In this document: piece after piece, positions 45,124-55,203 of the stretch
How positions within the stretch are numbered: position 1 is the first letter of the stretch
Layout of the letters: each line of letters starts with the position of its first letter
Assembly (NCBI GenBank): GCA_018262195.1
Contig: JAGTRS010000019.1
Location: 1-64,000, forward strand
Direction of reading: 5' to 3'
Length of the DNA: 64,000 nucleotides
Source of the DNA: Pseudomonadota bacterium
Lineage (GTDB): Bacteria; Pseudomonadota; Gammaproteobacteria; Burkholderiales; Rhodocyclaceae
Notes under the pieces: generated by a model
What the model was told of the DNA's origin: nothing
The model's input: only the letters and a program-made list of their open reading frames with translations
Databases searched by the model: none
Position numbers and translations under genes: made by a program

Positions 45124-46548
45124 TCAGGTGTGGGCAGAGTCGTTTTTGGGTTTTTGCGCGGAGGGAGGCGAAACGAGCAGTACTCCACGCTCGGTCGGGT
45201 GCTGATTACTGATCACCAGAACGTGGGCATCTTCTGCCAATGCTTTGGCGTGCCCGCAGGCCAGTGCAACCAGTCCGCCAAAAGGCGACATGGCTCCGCA
45301 AGCTGAACCCACGGTAACGCAGTCTTCAATAGGGTCCAGATGTTCAAATGGCTGACCCAGTCCATCCAGGATTTCCGTCAGGCAAGCGGCCCGGTGGTCC
45401 GCGTCTGCGACAACGCTCTTGATCGTGGCGCATTCGATGCCTGTCACGTCCAGCAATCCGGAGATCAACTGCTCTATTGTCTTCCCCCGGATACGCCCGC
45501 CGCCGTCCAAAGGCTTATCCCGAGCAGCTAGTGCGACGCGACCCAGAATGCTTGCCTGCTCCTGCGCATCGGCAGCGAGAATCACAGAGTTTGCCAACAA
45601 CAAGGCGACCGCCCCCTCCCCAGGGATGCACTGTTCCTGTCGCTTGGCGGAGAAAAGTCGACCACTTGCATCGAGCGCGTCGATCGCATTTGCATCAATC
45701 GATGACATCGCCCCCAGGACAAGGGTCATGGCATGGCTATCCGCATCGCGATTGGCGTCCAGGATAATTTCGTCTAGCCGCCTCAAGGCAACGGACTCAT
45801 GGCTGACGGTCACGATTTCGATGGACAATCGATCATCCTGCAAATCCGACCAGTAGCGTTTCTTCAGCCAGGCCTTGAGCGCGGGGAGATCCAGAGAAGA
45901 CCAAGTACTCGGGATCAGTAACACGATGTTGAGCATCAGGCGTGCTTTCGCTTCGTTCAAATTGCGCGAAAGCGTTTCGGTGGCCTGATCTGTAACCTTG
46001 GACAGGAGGGCCATCGCGCGCTTGAGATATTCTCGCGCCTCCAGCTGCTCAGTAATTCGCTTATCCCCATCAAACTCCTCGAGAATTGCACTGTCATCCA
46101 GGTCTTCGACGCGAGCAAGAAATACCGGAAACCCATCGGCGTCCGTAAACAATTGGCTGGGGGCTGGGCGCGTACCATCCTTGATCGCAGCGAGAAGCGA
46201 CTCCGTATCCATGCCCGTCGCCGTAACGACATGGGCGCTCACCAACCGAATCGAAAACTCTCGCTCCGCCGCAGACGTTTTGGCCGCAGCCAAAGCCAGA
46301 GGATCCAGATCGGCAAGCGCTTGATCCTTTGGCTTTTCAGCTTCGACAGGCGTTTTCAGGTGCTCGATAAAGCCCTTCAACAAAAAGTAACCGCCAACAA
46401 TGGCCAGCGGCAAAGCCCCGAGATACATCGCCAACTCAAGGCGAGTTGGCTCGTAATCGTTGGATTGCCACCAACCGAGGACCAGTGCCCACAGTACGGC
46501 GACAGCGACCAAACTCCCGCCGACAATCTTGAATAAACTAGGCCACAT
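45124..46548 (-). CDS. Membrane-anchored ketosynthase/thiolase-fold protein, T6SS-associated
   Basis: The 474-residue protein has two N-terminal membrane helices (about 5-27 and 38-58) and a large cytoplasmic part. Its C-terminal half resembles the beta-ketoacyl synthase fold: LVLGAMSSIDANAIDALDAS, the PGEGAVALLLAN block (FabF-like GEGAG), HRAACLTEILDGLG where synthases have HGTxTxxND..E, and VGSACGAMSPFGGLVALACG, like the K..xGHxxGAAG block. The catalytic cysteine and histidines of true synthases are not apparent, so it is probably a non-enzymatic or altered member. It lies between PAAR and tssM in the operon. Confidence 0.55.
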   Translation of the reverse strand: MWPSLFKIVGGSLVAVAVLWALVLGWWQSNDYEPTRLELAMYLGALPLAIVGGYFLLKGFIEHLKTPVEAEKPKDQALADLDPLALAAAKTSAAEREFSIRLVSAHVVTATGMDTESLLAAIKDGTRPAPSQLFTDADGFPVFLARVEDLDDSAILEEFDGDKRITEQLEAREYLKRAMALLSKVTDQATETLSRNLNEAKARLMLNIVLLIPSTWSSLDLPALKAWLKKRYWSDLQDDRLSIEIVTVSHESVALRRLDEIILDANRDADSHAMTLVLGAMSSIDANAIDALDASGRLFSAKRQEQCIPGEGAVALLLANSVILAADAQEQASILGRVALAARDKPLDGGGRIRGKTIEQLISGLLDVTGIECATIKSVVADADHRAACLTEILDGLGQPFEHLDPIEDCVTVGSACGAMSPFGGLVALACGHAKALAEDAHVLVISNQHPTERGVLLVSPPSAQKPKNDSAHT

Positions 46549-46564
46549 CTAAAATATTTGCGGC

Positions 46565-46831
46565 CTAGTCAGTGGTGAGAGATTGACTGGCAATCAGCGT
46601 TGCACCGCAGGCGGTCTTATCTCCATGCCTGGCTGCGGGGCGGCCGTCGATAACGGCAGTAGCATCGCCAGTCACAATCGTAGTGACGCTGCCGTGACCT
46701 TTTCGCGGACAGGTCACCTGATCCCCTACTCGTGCAATTCCCTTTCCATTGCAATCCGTAGCCTCCGAAGCAGATATGACAACACCACCATGATCCGTTT
46801 TATCGCCCAACAAAATAAATGGCTTCGTCAT
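46565..46831 (-). CDS. PAAR-domain spike tip protein
   Basis: The 88-residue protein is a stand-alone PAAR protein: GDKTDHGGVVISAS, then GIARVGDQVTCPRKGHG and a final AARHGDKTACGATLIASQ. The histidine and cysteine pattern fits the zinc-binding tip that sharpens the VgrG spike. It has no effector extension. It is 16 bases upstream of the ketosynthase-like gene and 39 bases after the M15 peptidase gene. Confidence 0.93.
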   Translation of the reverse strand: MTKPFILLGDKTDHGGVVISASEATDCNGKGIARVGDQVTCPRKGHGSVTTIVTGDATAVIDGRPAARHGDKTACGATLIASQSLTTD

Positions 46832-46870
46832 TTCACCCTCGTTATATTCCGAACACTCGGATTCATCTGA

Positions 46871-47758
46871 TTAGCGTGCACGCGCCAGCGTGCCGGGCAT
46901 TCTTAATTCAACGTGCCCATAGTCCAGCATTTTCCAGCGCCCACCCCAAGCGAACCCGACCTGCTCGGCGATCTCGCCGTACAACTGATAGCCCCTCATC
47001 GCCCACGGATCTTTTTCCGAGATCACGACCTGACCGTTACGCAGGAATGCCGAATCAGCCGCCAATCCATGCTGGTGATAACTCATGTTGGCGCCTGCTT
47101 GAGTAACGTGAGGCCCCTGGGCGAATAACTGGGCTTGCCGCTCCGGACTGCGGTACCCCTCGATCAAAACCATCTCATAGCCGTGACGCTCCTTCATCAA
47201 CTTGAAGACCACCAACAAGCGTTGAACGAAATCCGGCTGCAACAGAGCCCAGTTGCGACTGGCATACACCGCATCCGGCCGGAGCATCTCCACTTCCTTG
47301 GTCGTAAACATTTCCGGGGGCAAGGTCGGAGGCGGCACAAGCTGCTCTCCATTCAACAAAACCGCAATCTGCCTATCTCCGGTAGCGTTGATTTCCGAAA
47401 AATCGAATACCGCTGGTCTATGAATCACAAAAGCCAGCACGCTCGGCAGGAGCAACAACAACAAAGCCCCAAGAGCGATCAACGGATTGCGCGAAATGAA
47501 TGATCTGGTGCGATAAAGCCGACTCGAGACGCCACGAGACGCCAGTAGTATCCCTTCCGATGCGAGCGCCCCGCTACCGACGATGCGCGCAAGCCCACCC
47601 TGGAAAAAGTTTGTTGCTGCACTAGCTATCCGACCCCGCAATACGGGGAAAATCACTAGCGACACGAGCGCCGCAATCAACAAGAAATAGGCAAATACGC
47701 TAACGAAAACCACAGCCAGTTCCCAAATACCGCGAAGAACCCACGCCCCCGCGGACAT
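46871..47758 (-). CDS. M15-family (VanY/endolysin-like) peptidoglycan peptidase, TagX-like
   Basis: The 295-residue protein has two membrane helices (about 10-40 and 92-112) and a C-terminal periplasmic peptidase domain with EGYRSPERQAQLFAQG, SYHQHGLAADSAF (zinc ligands His and Asp in the H-x6-D pattern) and the final YGHVEL histidine. It heads the operon PAAR-KS-like-tssM-tagF-OmpA. In Acinetobacter, the T6SS-encoded M15-like peptidase TagX opens peptidoglycan for apparatus assembly; a similar role is likely here. Confidence 0.82.
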   Translation of the reverse strand: MSAGAWVLRGIWELAVVFVSVFAYFLLIAALVSLVIFPVLRGRIASAATNFFQGGLARIVGSGALASEGILLASRGVSSRLYRTRSFISRNPLIALGALLLLLLPSVLAFVIHRPAVFDFSEINATGDRQIAVLLNGEQLVPPPTLPPEMFTTKEVEMLRPDAVYASRNWALLQPDFVQRLLVVFKLMKERHGYEMVLIEGYRSPERQAQLFAQGPHVTQAGANMSYHQHGLAADSAFLRNGQVVISEKDPWAMRGYQLYGEIAEQVGFAWGGRWKMLDYGHVELRMPGTLARAR

Positions 47759-47887
47759 GGCAACGTATTATTCTAATACAATCTAAAGTTAGATATCATA
47801 CATTTTTTAGGTTGATTGTATAATTTTGGCCTAAATATAAAGAAGCCTGCCAATTGCATAACCTGTACAAATCTTGATGGCACATCC
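47759..47887. promoter_or_regulatory. AT-rich divergent promoter region
   Basis: This 129-base AT-rich interval lies between the T6SS tssM operon (leftward) and the membrane protein gene (rightward). A TATAAT box is at 47819-47824, reading rightward, but no good -35 box stands at the right distance. Confidence 0.4.
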
Positions 47888-48418
47888 ATGAGCATCCTGA
47901 AAGACCTCGATCCAAACTACGAAAAAACCCATCAATCCAACCAGGGCAGTAACAATTGGAAGGTAATTGCACTGGCCGTATCGGTAGCGACAATCGCCTT
48001 TATTGGCTGGACGTCGATCCAGAATCTGGTTGGCCGAAAAACAGACGATATCTCAGCATCGTCGGGCCTTCCTCCTCCCGTTTTGGCAAAGGAAAAAACT
48101 GAAATCGCTGTCATTCAGCCCGAGACCAAAGGCGCAGTCATAGACGAGCTAAAACCCGCCCAAATCCCTCAGAATATTGAGGCCGCGAACGACGCTTCTG
48201 CTAATCGCACCAACTTGGCAGAGCAAACCTCCCCGCCGCCAATGGTCACCGCCCCGCGAGAACAACAACTCAAGGAGGTCCGCGAAGAAAAGGTGGCGAT
48301 GGCAAAGCCCCAAAGCAGCCCGGCACCACACATTCGAAAAATCGAGAAAGCCCCTCCTGTTGGAGAAAAGGCCACAGCAGACCGGGACGTAGCAATCATT
48401 CGGAGCCTCGTCAAATAA
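47888..48418 (+). CDS. Single-span membrane protein, unknown function
   Basis: The 176-residue protein starts MSILKDLDPNYEKTHQS, followed by one membrane helix (about residues 24-44, VIALAVSVATIAFIGWTSI) and a Pro/Glu/Lys-rich, probably disordered periplasmic tail with no recognised domain. The N-in topology and extended tail resemble bitopic linker proteins of secretion or pilus systems, but no family is recognised. The frame is open from 47816, but 47888 gives a better start. It diverges from the T6SS tssM operon, so membership in the T6SS island is unclear. A terminator lies downstream. Confidence 0.6.
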   Translation: MSILKDLDPNYEKTHQSNQGSNNWKVIALAVSVATIAFIGWTSIQNLVGRKTDDISASSGLPPPVLAKEKTEIAVIQPETKGAVIDELKPAQIPQNIEAANDASANRTNLAEQTSPPPMVTAPREQQLKEVREEKVAMAKPQSSPAPHIRKIEKAPPVGEKATADRDVAIIRSLVK

Positions 48419-48509
48419 TTGACGAAGCATTCGTTGGCGTTGAATTCAATTAGCCAAATTCGATTGGGCACATGACTGAACATTTGCTATCAGCCACTCC
48501 ACAAACAAA

Positions 48510-48538
48510 AAGCCCTGATTGATCAGGGCTTTTTTCTT
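48510..48538. terminator. Rho-independent terminator (bidirectional)
   Basis: AAGCCCTGAT and ATCAGGGCTT form a nearly perfect stem with As before and six Ts after, between the membrane protein gene and the convergent guaA. Confidence 0.82.
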
Positions 48539-48583
48539 TGGAAGCTGACAAATATTAGGGCTGGCTACACCACCACAAGCAAA

Positions 48584-50218
48584 TCACTCCCACTCGATCG
48601 TCGCAGGCGGCTTGCCCGAAACGTCGTAGACAACCCTATTCAGGCCCCGTACTTCGTTGATGATGCGATTGGAAACGCGACCCAGCAGTTCGTAGGGCAG
48701 ATGCGCCCAGTGGGCAGTCATGAAATCGCTCGTCACCACAGCACGAAGGGCCACGACGTTCTCGTAAGTGCGCCCATCCCCCATCACACCCACGCTCTTG
48801 ACCGGCAAAAATACCGCGAATGCCTGGCTGGTCAGGTCATACCAGGTCTTGCCGACATCTGCTTCGGAGCACGCACCTGCGGCTACGTCACGTTCGGTCG
48901 CCACGGTGGCGCGCAGTTCGTCAATGAAGATCGCGTCCGCGCGCTGCAGGAGACTTGCTGATTCGCGCTTGACCTCACCCAGAATGCGCACGCCGAGTCC
49001 AGGCCCCGGGAAGGGGTGGCGATAAACCATTTCACGAGGCAATCCCAATGCCACACCCAGTTCGCGAACTTCGTCCTTGAACAGTTCGCGTAGTGGCTCA
49101 AGCAGCTTGAGATGCATGTCTTCCGGTAAGCCGCCGACATTGTGGTGGCTCTTGATCGTGTGCGCGCCCTTTTTGTTCTTGCCAGCCGACTCGATCACGT
49201 CAGGGTAGATCGTTCCTTGGGCCAGCCACTTGGCGGCCGTCAGCTTCTTCGATTCAGCCTGGAACACCTCGACAAATTCCTTGCCGATGATCTTCCGCTT
49301 CTGCTCCGGATCGGAAACGCCGGCCAACTTGCCCATGAAATCGCCCACTGCATCGACGCGAATGACCTTGACGCCGAGATTCCGCGCAAACATGTCCATG
49401 ACCATGTCGCCTTCGTTCAGGCGGAGCAAACCATGATCGACGAAAACGCAAGTAAGCTGGTCGCCGATGGCGCGATGAATCAGCGCAGCGGCCACGCTGG
49501 AATCGACCCCGCCCGACAGCCCAAGAATGACATCGTCGCTGCCGACCTGGGCGCGAATGGCGGCCACCGCTTCGGCAATGTAGTCACCCATCACCCAGTC
49601 CGTACCGCAACCGCAGATGCCATGGACGAAGCGCTCAAGAATGGCGCGCCCCTGCAGGGTATGCGTGACTTCCGGGTGGAACTGGACCGCATAGAAGCCA
49701 CGCGCCTCATCGGCCATGGCTGCTATCGGACACGACGGGGTGGAGGCCATGGTCTTGAAGCCGGGAGGCAACTCCATGACCGAATCACCGTGGCTCATCC
49801 AGACCTTGAGCATGCCGTGCCCTTCGGCAGTCGTGAAATCGGCAATATCCTTGAGCAACGCCGTGTGGCCATGGGCACGGACTTCGGAATACCCGAATTC
49901 ACGCGCCTTGCCAGCCGCCTCGGCCGTCATCACCTTGCCACCCAGTTGCTGGGCCATGGTCTGCATGCCGTAACAAATGCCCAGCACCGGAACGCCCAGC
50001 TCAAACACCACGGCCGGAGCCCGCGGAGTATCGCCTTCGGTTACGGAACTAGGACCACCCGAGAGGATGATGCCCTTGGCGCCATAGTTTCGGATGAATT
50101 CATCGGAAACGTCGTAAGGATGAATTTCGCAGAAGACCTTGGCTTCACGAACGCGGCGGGCAATCAGCTGGGTAACCTGAGAACCGAAATCGAGGATGAG
50201 GATTTTCTGGTGGGACAT
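48584..50218 (-). CDS. guaA: GMP synthase (glutamine-hydrolysing)
   Basis: The 544-residue protein starts [20 protein letters not shown] with the class I glutamine amidotransferase domain (nucleophile in GICYGMQ, His in VQFHPEV), then the ATP-pyrophosphatase P-loop [14 protein letters not shown] and the C-terminal dimerisation domain ending in PPATIEWE. It converts XMP to GMP in purine synthesis. The start at 50218 was chosen over an upstream extension to 50437 by homology. It follows guaB, with a hairpin in between. Confidence 0.97.
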   Translation of the reverse strand: MSHQKILILDFGSQVTQLIARRVREAKVFCEIHPYDVSDEFIRNYGAKGIILSGGPSSVTEGDTPRAPAVVFELGVPVLGICYGMQTMAQQLGGKVMTAEAAGKAREFGYSEVRAHGHTALLKDIADFTTAEGHGMLKVWMSHGDSVMELPPGFKTMASTPSCPIAAMADEARGFYAVQFHPEVTHTLQGRAILERFVHGICGCGTDWVMGDYIAEAVAAIRAQVGSDDVILGLSGGVDSSVAAALIHRAIGDQLTCVFVDHGLLRLNEGDMVMDMFARNLGVKVIRVDAVGDFMGKLAGVSDPEQKRKIIGKEFVEVFQAESKKLTAAKWLAQGTIYPDVIESAGKNKKGAHTIKSHHNVGGLPEDMHLKLLEPLRELFKDEVRELGVALGLPREMVYRHPFPGPGLGVRILGEVKRESASLLQRADAIFIDELRATVATERDVAAGACSEADVGKTWYDLTSQAFAVFLPVKSVGVMGDGRTYENVVALRAVVTSDFMTAHWAHLPYELLGRVSNRIINEVRGLNRVVYDVSGKPPATIEWE

Positions 50219-50234
50219 TTTGCAGAGCCTTGAA

Positions 50235-50263
50235 TAAAAAGGGCGGCTACCGGAGCCGCCCTC
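50235..50263 (-). terminator. Hairpin between guaB and guaA
   Basis: On the minus strand GAGGGCGGCTCC pairs with AGCCGCCCT and is followed by TTTTTATTCA. It lies 17 bases after the guaB stop and can act as a terminator or attenuator in the guaBA pair. Confidence 0.75.
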
Positions 50264-50279
50264 GAGGATACTGATCAGA

Positions 50280-51755
<1,476 letters not shown>

Positions 51756-51806
51756 TTAATCCAAGGTCACAAAATCGTATTATACAGAAAAGACAAGGAA
51801 TCCCAG

Positions 51807-52307
51807 ATGACCTCAAAACCCGCTTTCAATTTTGCCCTGTTTTTCCTGTTGACCGTAACAGCCGCCTCCAGTCAGGCTGAAACCTTCCAATGGAAGGACA
51901 GTAATGGCCAGACGGTCGTATCGGACGTGCCGCCTCCGGCCTCCGTCAAGGGGCGACGCTCCATTGGCGGCGTAAAGCCGGCCGTGGTGTCCGAAAACCT
52001 TCCCGAAAAGACGGCCGACGGCGCCAAAGCCCCGGAGTTACCGAAGACTACGGCTGACAAGGACCTCGATTTCAAGAAGCGGCAGCAGGAAGCCAAGGAA
52101 AAAGCGGAAAAGCAGACCAAGGAGCAAGCAGCGGAAAGTGAAAAGCGCGACAACTGCGAGCGAGCCCGACGGAATCTGGCTGCGCTCGAGGCCAATCGAC
52201 CGCTCAGCACACTTGATGAAAAAGGTGAGCGAAAGCTGATGGATACTACCCAGCGCGAAATGGAAATGGAACGCGCGAGAAAATTCATGGCCGACTCCTG
52301 CAAATAG
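51807..52307 (+). CDS. DUF4124-like exported protein
   Basis: The 166-residue protein begins MTSKPAFNFALFFLLTVTAA, a signal peptide whose hydrophobic core (FNFALFFLLTV) is encoded by dispersed repeat copy 8 read in its antisense orientation. After cleavage (about SQA-ETF) comes FQWKDSNGQTVVSDVPPP, the short DUF4124 motif, then a long charged lysine/glutamate-rich helical region and two cysteines (NCERARR, DSCK). Function is unknown; such proteins are periplasmic or surface. It diverges from guaB and converges on rnfH. Confidence 0.8.
   Translation: MTSKPAFNFALFFLLTVTAASSQAETFQWKDSNGQTVVSDVPPPASVKGRRSIGGVKPAVVSENLPEKTADGAKAPELPKTTADKDLDFKKRQQEAKEKAEKQTKEQAAESEKRDNCERARRNLAALEANRPLSTLDEKGERKLMDTTQREMEMERARKFMADSCK
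51822..51856 (-). repeat. Dispersed palindromic repeat, copy 8 (in a signal peptide)
   Basis: The reverse strand reads ACGGTCAACAGG, AAAAACAGGG, CAAAATTGAAAGC, the most diverged copy. The sense strand of the gene encodes the hydrophobic FNFALFFLLTV. Confidence 0.75.
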
Positions 52308-52320
52308 GCAGCAGTCGGAT

Positions 52321-52644
52321 TCACCCTTCGGCGTCGGTTTCCCCGGCGCCTTTTTTCATCACTTTTCCCTCTGCCGCACGCTGCTTGCGCACCTCTTTGG
52401 GATCGGCAATCAGCGGCCGATAGATCTCGACACGATCCTGATCGCGCAATACCGTATCCACCTTTGACAGCTTGGCATAGATACCGAACTTGTTCTTCTT
52501 CGGGTCGATTTCCGGATACTTGGCGAGCAATCCCGAGGCATCCAGTGCCTGTTGCAACGTCGAACCCGTCGGCAACTTCAAGCGCACGAGTTCCTGTTTT
52601 CCGGAAAGGGCGTAACAAACTTCGACATTCAATGTTTCAGCCAT
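52321..52644 (-). CDS. rnfH: RnfH family (UPF0125) ubiquitin-fold protein
   Basis: The 107-residue protein starts MAETLNVEVCYALSGKQEL and contains LKLPTGSTLQQALDASGL, FGIYAKLSKVDTVLRDQDRVEIYRPL, the signature end of RnfH. Function is uncertain; it has a ubiquitin-like beta-grasp fold and is normally encoded next to ratA, as here. The start was placed at 52644, overlapping the ratA stop by 8 bases. Confidence 0.9.
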   Translation of the reverse strand: MAETLNVEVCYALSGKQELVRLKLPTGSTLQQALDASGLLAKYPEIDPKKNKFGIYAKLSKVDTVLRDQDRVEIYRPLIADPKEVRKQRAAEGKVMKKGAGETDAEG

Positions 52645-53080
52645 GGCTGACTCCATAAACCTGCGCAGCCCTGCGCACGAAGGCATCGACAAAGGTGTTG
52701 GCGATATGACTGAACACGGGCCCGATCACCTTTTCGAATAACCTGCTGGAAAACTCGTAATGCAACTGGAACTCAATTTTGCAGGCGTTCTCAGCCAGCG
52801 ACTTGAAATGCCATGAGCCCTCCAGGCGGCGAAACGGTCCGTCCACCAGTCGGATCTTCATCAAACGGGGAAACTCCTTGTCGTTCTCCGTCGTGAAGCA
52901 GGATTTCACCGAGTGGTAATTGATGTGCAGCGTTGCCACCGTTTTCGTGGCGTCACGAAACTTGACTTCAGTGTTGCTGCACCATGGCAGGAATGCAGGG
53001 TAATCCTCGCAACGGTCCACCAGTTCGAACATGCGTTCGGCGGATTGTTCGATCAAGACGGTCTTTTCAACGAGAGCCAT
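52637..53080 (-). CDS. ratA: RatA-family START-domain protein
   Basis: The 147-residue protein starts MALVEKTVLIEQSAERMFELV and has the START/polyketide-cyclase pattern YPAFLPWCSNTEV, GPFRRLEGSWHFK and VFSHIANTFVDAFVRRA. RatA was described as a ribosome-association toxin in E. coli; coenzyme Q-binding relatives (Coq10) share the fold, so the toxin role should not be assumed. It diverges from smpB, a common arrangement. Confidence 0.9.
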   Translation of the reverse strand: MALVEKTVLIEQSAERMFELVDRCEDYPAFLPWCSNTEVKFRDATKTVATLHINYHSVKSCFTTENDKEFPRLMKIRLVDGPFRRLEGSWHFKSLAENACKIEFQLHYEFSSRLFEKVIGPVFSHIANTFVDAFVRRAAQVYGVSHG

Positions 53081-53138
53081 GCAGCGGCAATATTCCTGTT
53101 TCCTGTAGAATTCCAATTTTAAAGGAACACCCGGCAGC

Positions 53139-53588
53139 ATGAGCATTACGGTCAACAAAAAAGCCTTTCACGACTACTTCGTCGAAGAAAAATACGAGGC
53201 TGGCATCGTCCTCCAGGGTTGGGAGGTCAAGGCTATTCGTGCTGGCCGCATGAACATCAAGGAATCCTACGTCATCATCAAGAGCGGCGAGATCTACTTG
53301 ATCGGGATGCATATCAGCCCGTTGGCGACCGCATCCACCCACGACAAGCACGACCCGATTCGCACCCGAAAACTGCTCTTGCACGCCAACGAGATTGGCA
53401 AGCTGATCGGCAAGGTCGAACGTGCCGGATATACCCTGGTCCCGCTCGACCTTCACTTCGTGCGCGGACGGATCAAGCTGGAAATCGGTCTGGCCAAGGG
53501 CAAGAAACAACACGACAAGCGCGCCGATGAACTGGAAAAGGATTCGAAGCGCGAAGCCCAGCGTGCCATGAAAGAGCGCATCCGTTAA
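53139..53588 (+). CDS. smpB: SsrA-binding protein SmpB
   Basis: The 149-residue protein begins [20 protein letters not shown] and has [21 protein letters not shown] and [19 protein letters not shown], the SmpB signatures. It binds tmRNA for rescue of stalled ribosomes. The tmRNA gene is not in this window. Confidence 0.97.
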   Translation: MSITVNKKAFHDYFVEEKYEAGIVLQGWEVKAIRAGRMNIKESYVIIKSGEIYLIGMHISPLATASTHDKHDPIRTRKLLLHANEIGKLIGKVERAGYTLVPLDLHFVRGRIKLEIGLAKGKKQHDKRADELEKDSKREAQRAMKERIR

Positions 53589-53623
53589 TCGGCGCGACCC
53601 CTCTACGGTTCCAGTTCCTCTGC

Positions 53624-54733
53624 TTACTCTAGACGCAGACGCTGCGCCACCGATGTGTCCAGCGACGCCATGAAATCCTCAACCCGTCGCGTGTAGTCTC
53701 CGGGTAAACCCAGTTCGTTGTTGATGGCACCATGGCTCATGGGCACCGCTAGCAAATCAGCCCGCACTCCAAGGTGCAGACTCTTCTGCACATAAGCCCT
53801 GGCCTGCCCGCAGGGATTGTCTTTTCGCGTGGTCGAACAGACACCCAGCCATGGCGATGCGGTGCTGCCGAGTTGATGGTAAGGCGACGCCTCTTTCCAT
53901 GCCTCTTGCGAGTGTCCAAATGCCTCAAGGTATCGTTCTTTCAGGAAGGGATAGACGTTGGGCATCTGCGCCACGACATCGATTGCACCTGCATCGAGCG
54001 AAATGACACCCAACAACGGTTGCACGCCATAGGTATTGCGGATGGCGTCGTCAGCGTTGACCAGGGAAACCAGGTGCGCCCCAGCCGAATGCCCCATGAG
54101 GACAAGCCGCTGACCGTCCGCACCCCACTGTGCCGCATTCTTCTGGATGAACGCCACCGCTTTCGCCACATGCCCGGCCTGCGCAATGGCAGCGCTGCCA
54201 TCCGACACCATCGGATAGTTGAGGGAAACAAAGACAAAACCACGATGCGTCCAGCGCAGAACCTTGTTGTTCGTTACGCTCGCAGCACCTTTGTCGCCAA
54301 CGCACCAACCGCCGCCATGCACCATGACAACGACCGGTGCAGGAGCAGTTCCTGTGCGGGCAAGGAAGATATCCATTTTTTCCAGAGGTGCAGGGCCGTA
54401 GGCCAAATCGCGAACTTCAGGTTTAGGCCCTTGATGCCTGCCCCTTGAGAATCTTTCAAGTCGTTTGACTTTGCGGGACCAATCGGCGCATGACGTGGAC
54501 CGCCCTCCTCCCTGCTCCTCAAAGGTATCCGACGGATCGCCCGAGGGAGGCCGTTCTGTACTATCAGGCACCGATTCCGAATTTCGCTCCAGGCCACGAT
54601 CACTGAAACGATCAGCTATAGGGCCGGCCAGAACGCTACTGGAAAAACCAAAAGACATCGCGGCTGCCATCAAGCCAATTGACAGCAAATACCGAGTATT
54701 CCAGCGGATTGATGCTTTAACGAGGGATTTCAT
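53624..54733 (-). CDS. Exported alpha/beta hydrolase (esterase/lipase-like)
   Basis: The 369-residue protein has a signal peptide (about residues 1-37, ending SSSVLA) then a low-complexity acidic/serine-rich segment (to about 95), then an alpha/beta hydrolase domain: VMVHGGGWCVGD (oxyanion HGGGW), MGHSAGAHLVSL with the nucleophile serine in GHSAGA, and a C-terminal histidine in MSHGAINNELG. It belongs to the HSL/BD-FAE-like esterase group; substrate unknown. The ATG at 54733 was used; a TTG at 54745 is an alternative, and no strong ribosome-binding site is present. Confidence 0.82.
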   Translation of the reverse strand: MKSLVKASIRWNTRYLLSIGLMAAAMSFGFSSSVLAGPIADRFSDRGLERNSESVPDSTERPPSGDPSDTFEEQGGGRSTSCADWSRKVKRLERFSRGRHQGPKPEVRDLAYGPAPLEKMDIFLARTGTAPAPVVVMVHGGGWCVGDKGAASVTNNKVLRWTHRGFVFVSLNYPMVSDGSAAIAQAGHVAKAVAFIQKNAAQWGADGQRLVLMGHSAGAHLVSLVNADDAIRNTYGVQPLLGVISLDAGAIDVVAQMPNVYPFLKERYLEAFGHSQEAWKEASPYHQLGSTASPWLGVCSTTRKDNPCGQARAYVQKSLHLGVRADLLAVPMSHGAINNELGLPGDYTRRVEDFMASLDTSVAQRLRLE

Positions 54734-54870
54734 AGAGGGGGCCAATTAAGAAGTCACGATGCAGATGATTGGGTCGTGACAAGCCTAACAACACCGCCCA
54801 AACAAATCCGAAACCATCTGTTTCGAATTGTTTCACCGACTTTGCCAGCCGCAATTTCGGGTTCGCCATG

Positions 54871-54901
54871 AAAAAAGCCGTGGAGTTTCCACGGCTTTTC
54901 A
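54871..54901 (-). terminator. Rho-independent terminator after tRNA-Asp
   Basis: On the minus strand AAGCCGTGGA pairs with TCCACGGCTT and is followed by TTTT, directly downstream of the tRNA gene. Confidence 0.8.
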
Positions 54902-54906
54902 AATTC

Positions 54907-54983
54907 TGGCGGAGTGGACGGGACTCGAACCCGCGACCCCCGGCGTGACAGGCCGGTATTCTAACCAACTGAACTACCACTCC
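54907..54983 (-). tRNA. tRNA-Asp (GTC anticodon)
   Basis: The minus strand folds as a cloverleaf: acceptor GGAGTGG pairing with CCACTCC, D arm TTCAGTTGGTTAGAA, anticodon stem CCGGC with loop CTGTCAC (anticodon GTC), T arm GCGGGTTCGAGTCCCGT, discriminator G and an encoded CCA end. A terminator follows about 8 bases downstream. The surrounding 54734-55203 interval holds no protein gene. Confidence 0.95.
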
Positions 54984-55203
54984 ATGCTGCGTTGACCGCG
55001 CTAGCTGGTCTGCAACGAACCGGATAATAGCATGGCGAGTGGCTCGAAGAGGCTTGCTGCAACTAGAAATTGGCCTTTGGGCATGAAATCGATGGTGCCA
55101 TTGACGAGCGAAGACGGGAGTCAAGCACCGCGGACGCAAAATCATCCTTTCGCCAACCGTGTTTCAGAATCCACCTGACGCCATGCGGTAAAATTGCGCC
55201 CCT

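Noticed and set aside
3684..47758. Prophage origin for the spike, tube and lysozyme genes
   Set aside because: All thirteen T6SS core genes are present and there is no integrase, capsid, terminase or holin; the phage-like proteins are T6SS parts.
47796..47824. Sigma-70 promoter with TATAAT at 47819
   Set aside because: There is no TTGACA-like -35 box at 16-18 bases, so it was kept only as part of the intergenic description.
52637..53080. RatA/RnfH as a toxin-antitoxin pair
   Set aside because: This pairing is conserved housekeeping gene order and the START domain also fits a coenzyme Q-binding role; nothing in the sequence supports a toxin system.
53139..53170. SmpB start resembles the dispersed repeat (ACGGTCAAC then AAAAAAGCC)
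   Set aside because: Only the first half matches and three bases are missing; the encoded NKKAFHDYF is normal for SmpB, so coincidence is more likely.
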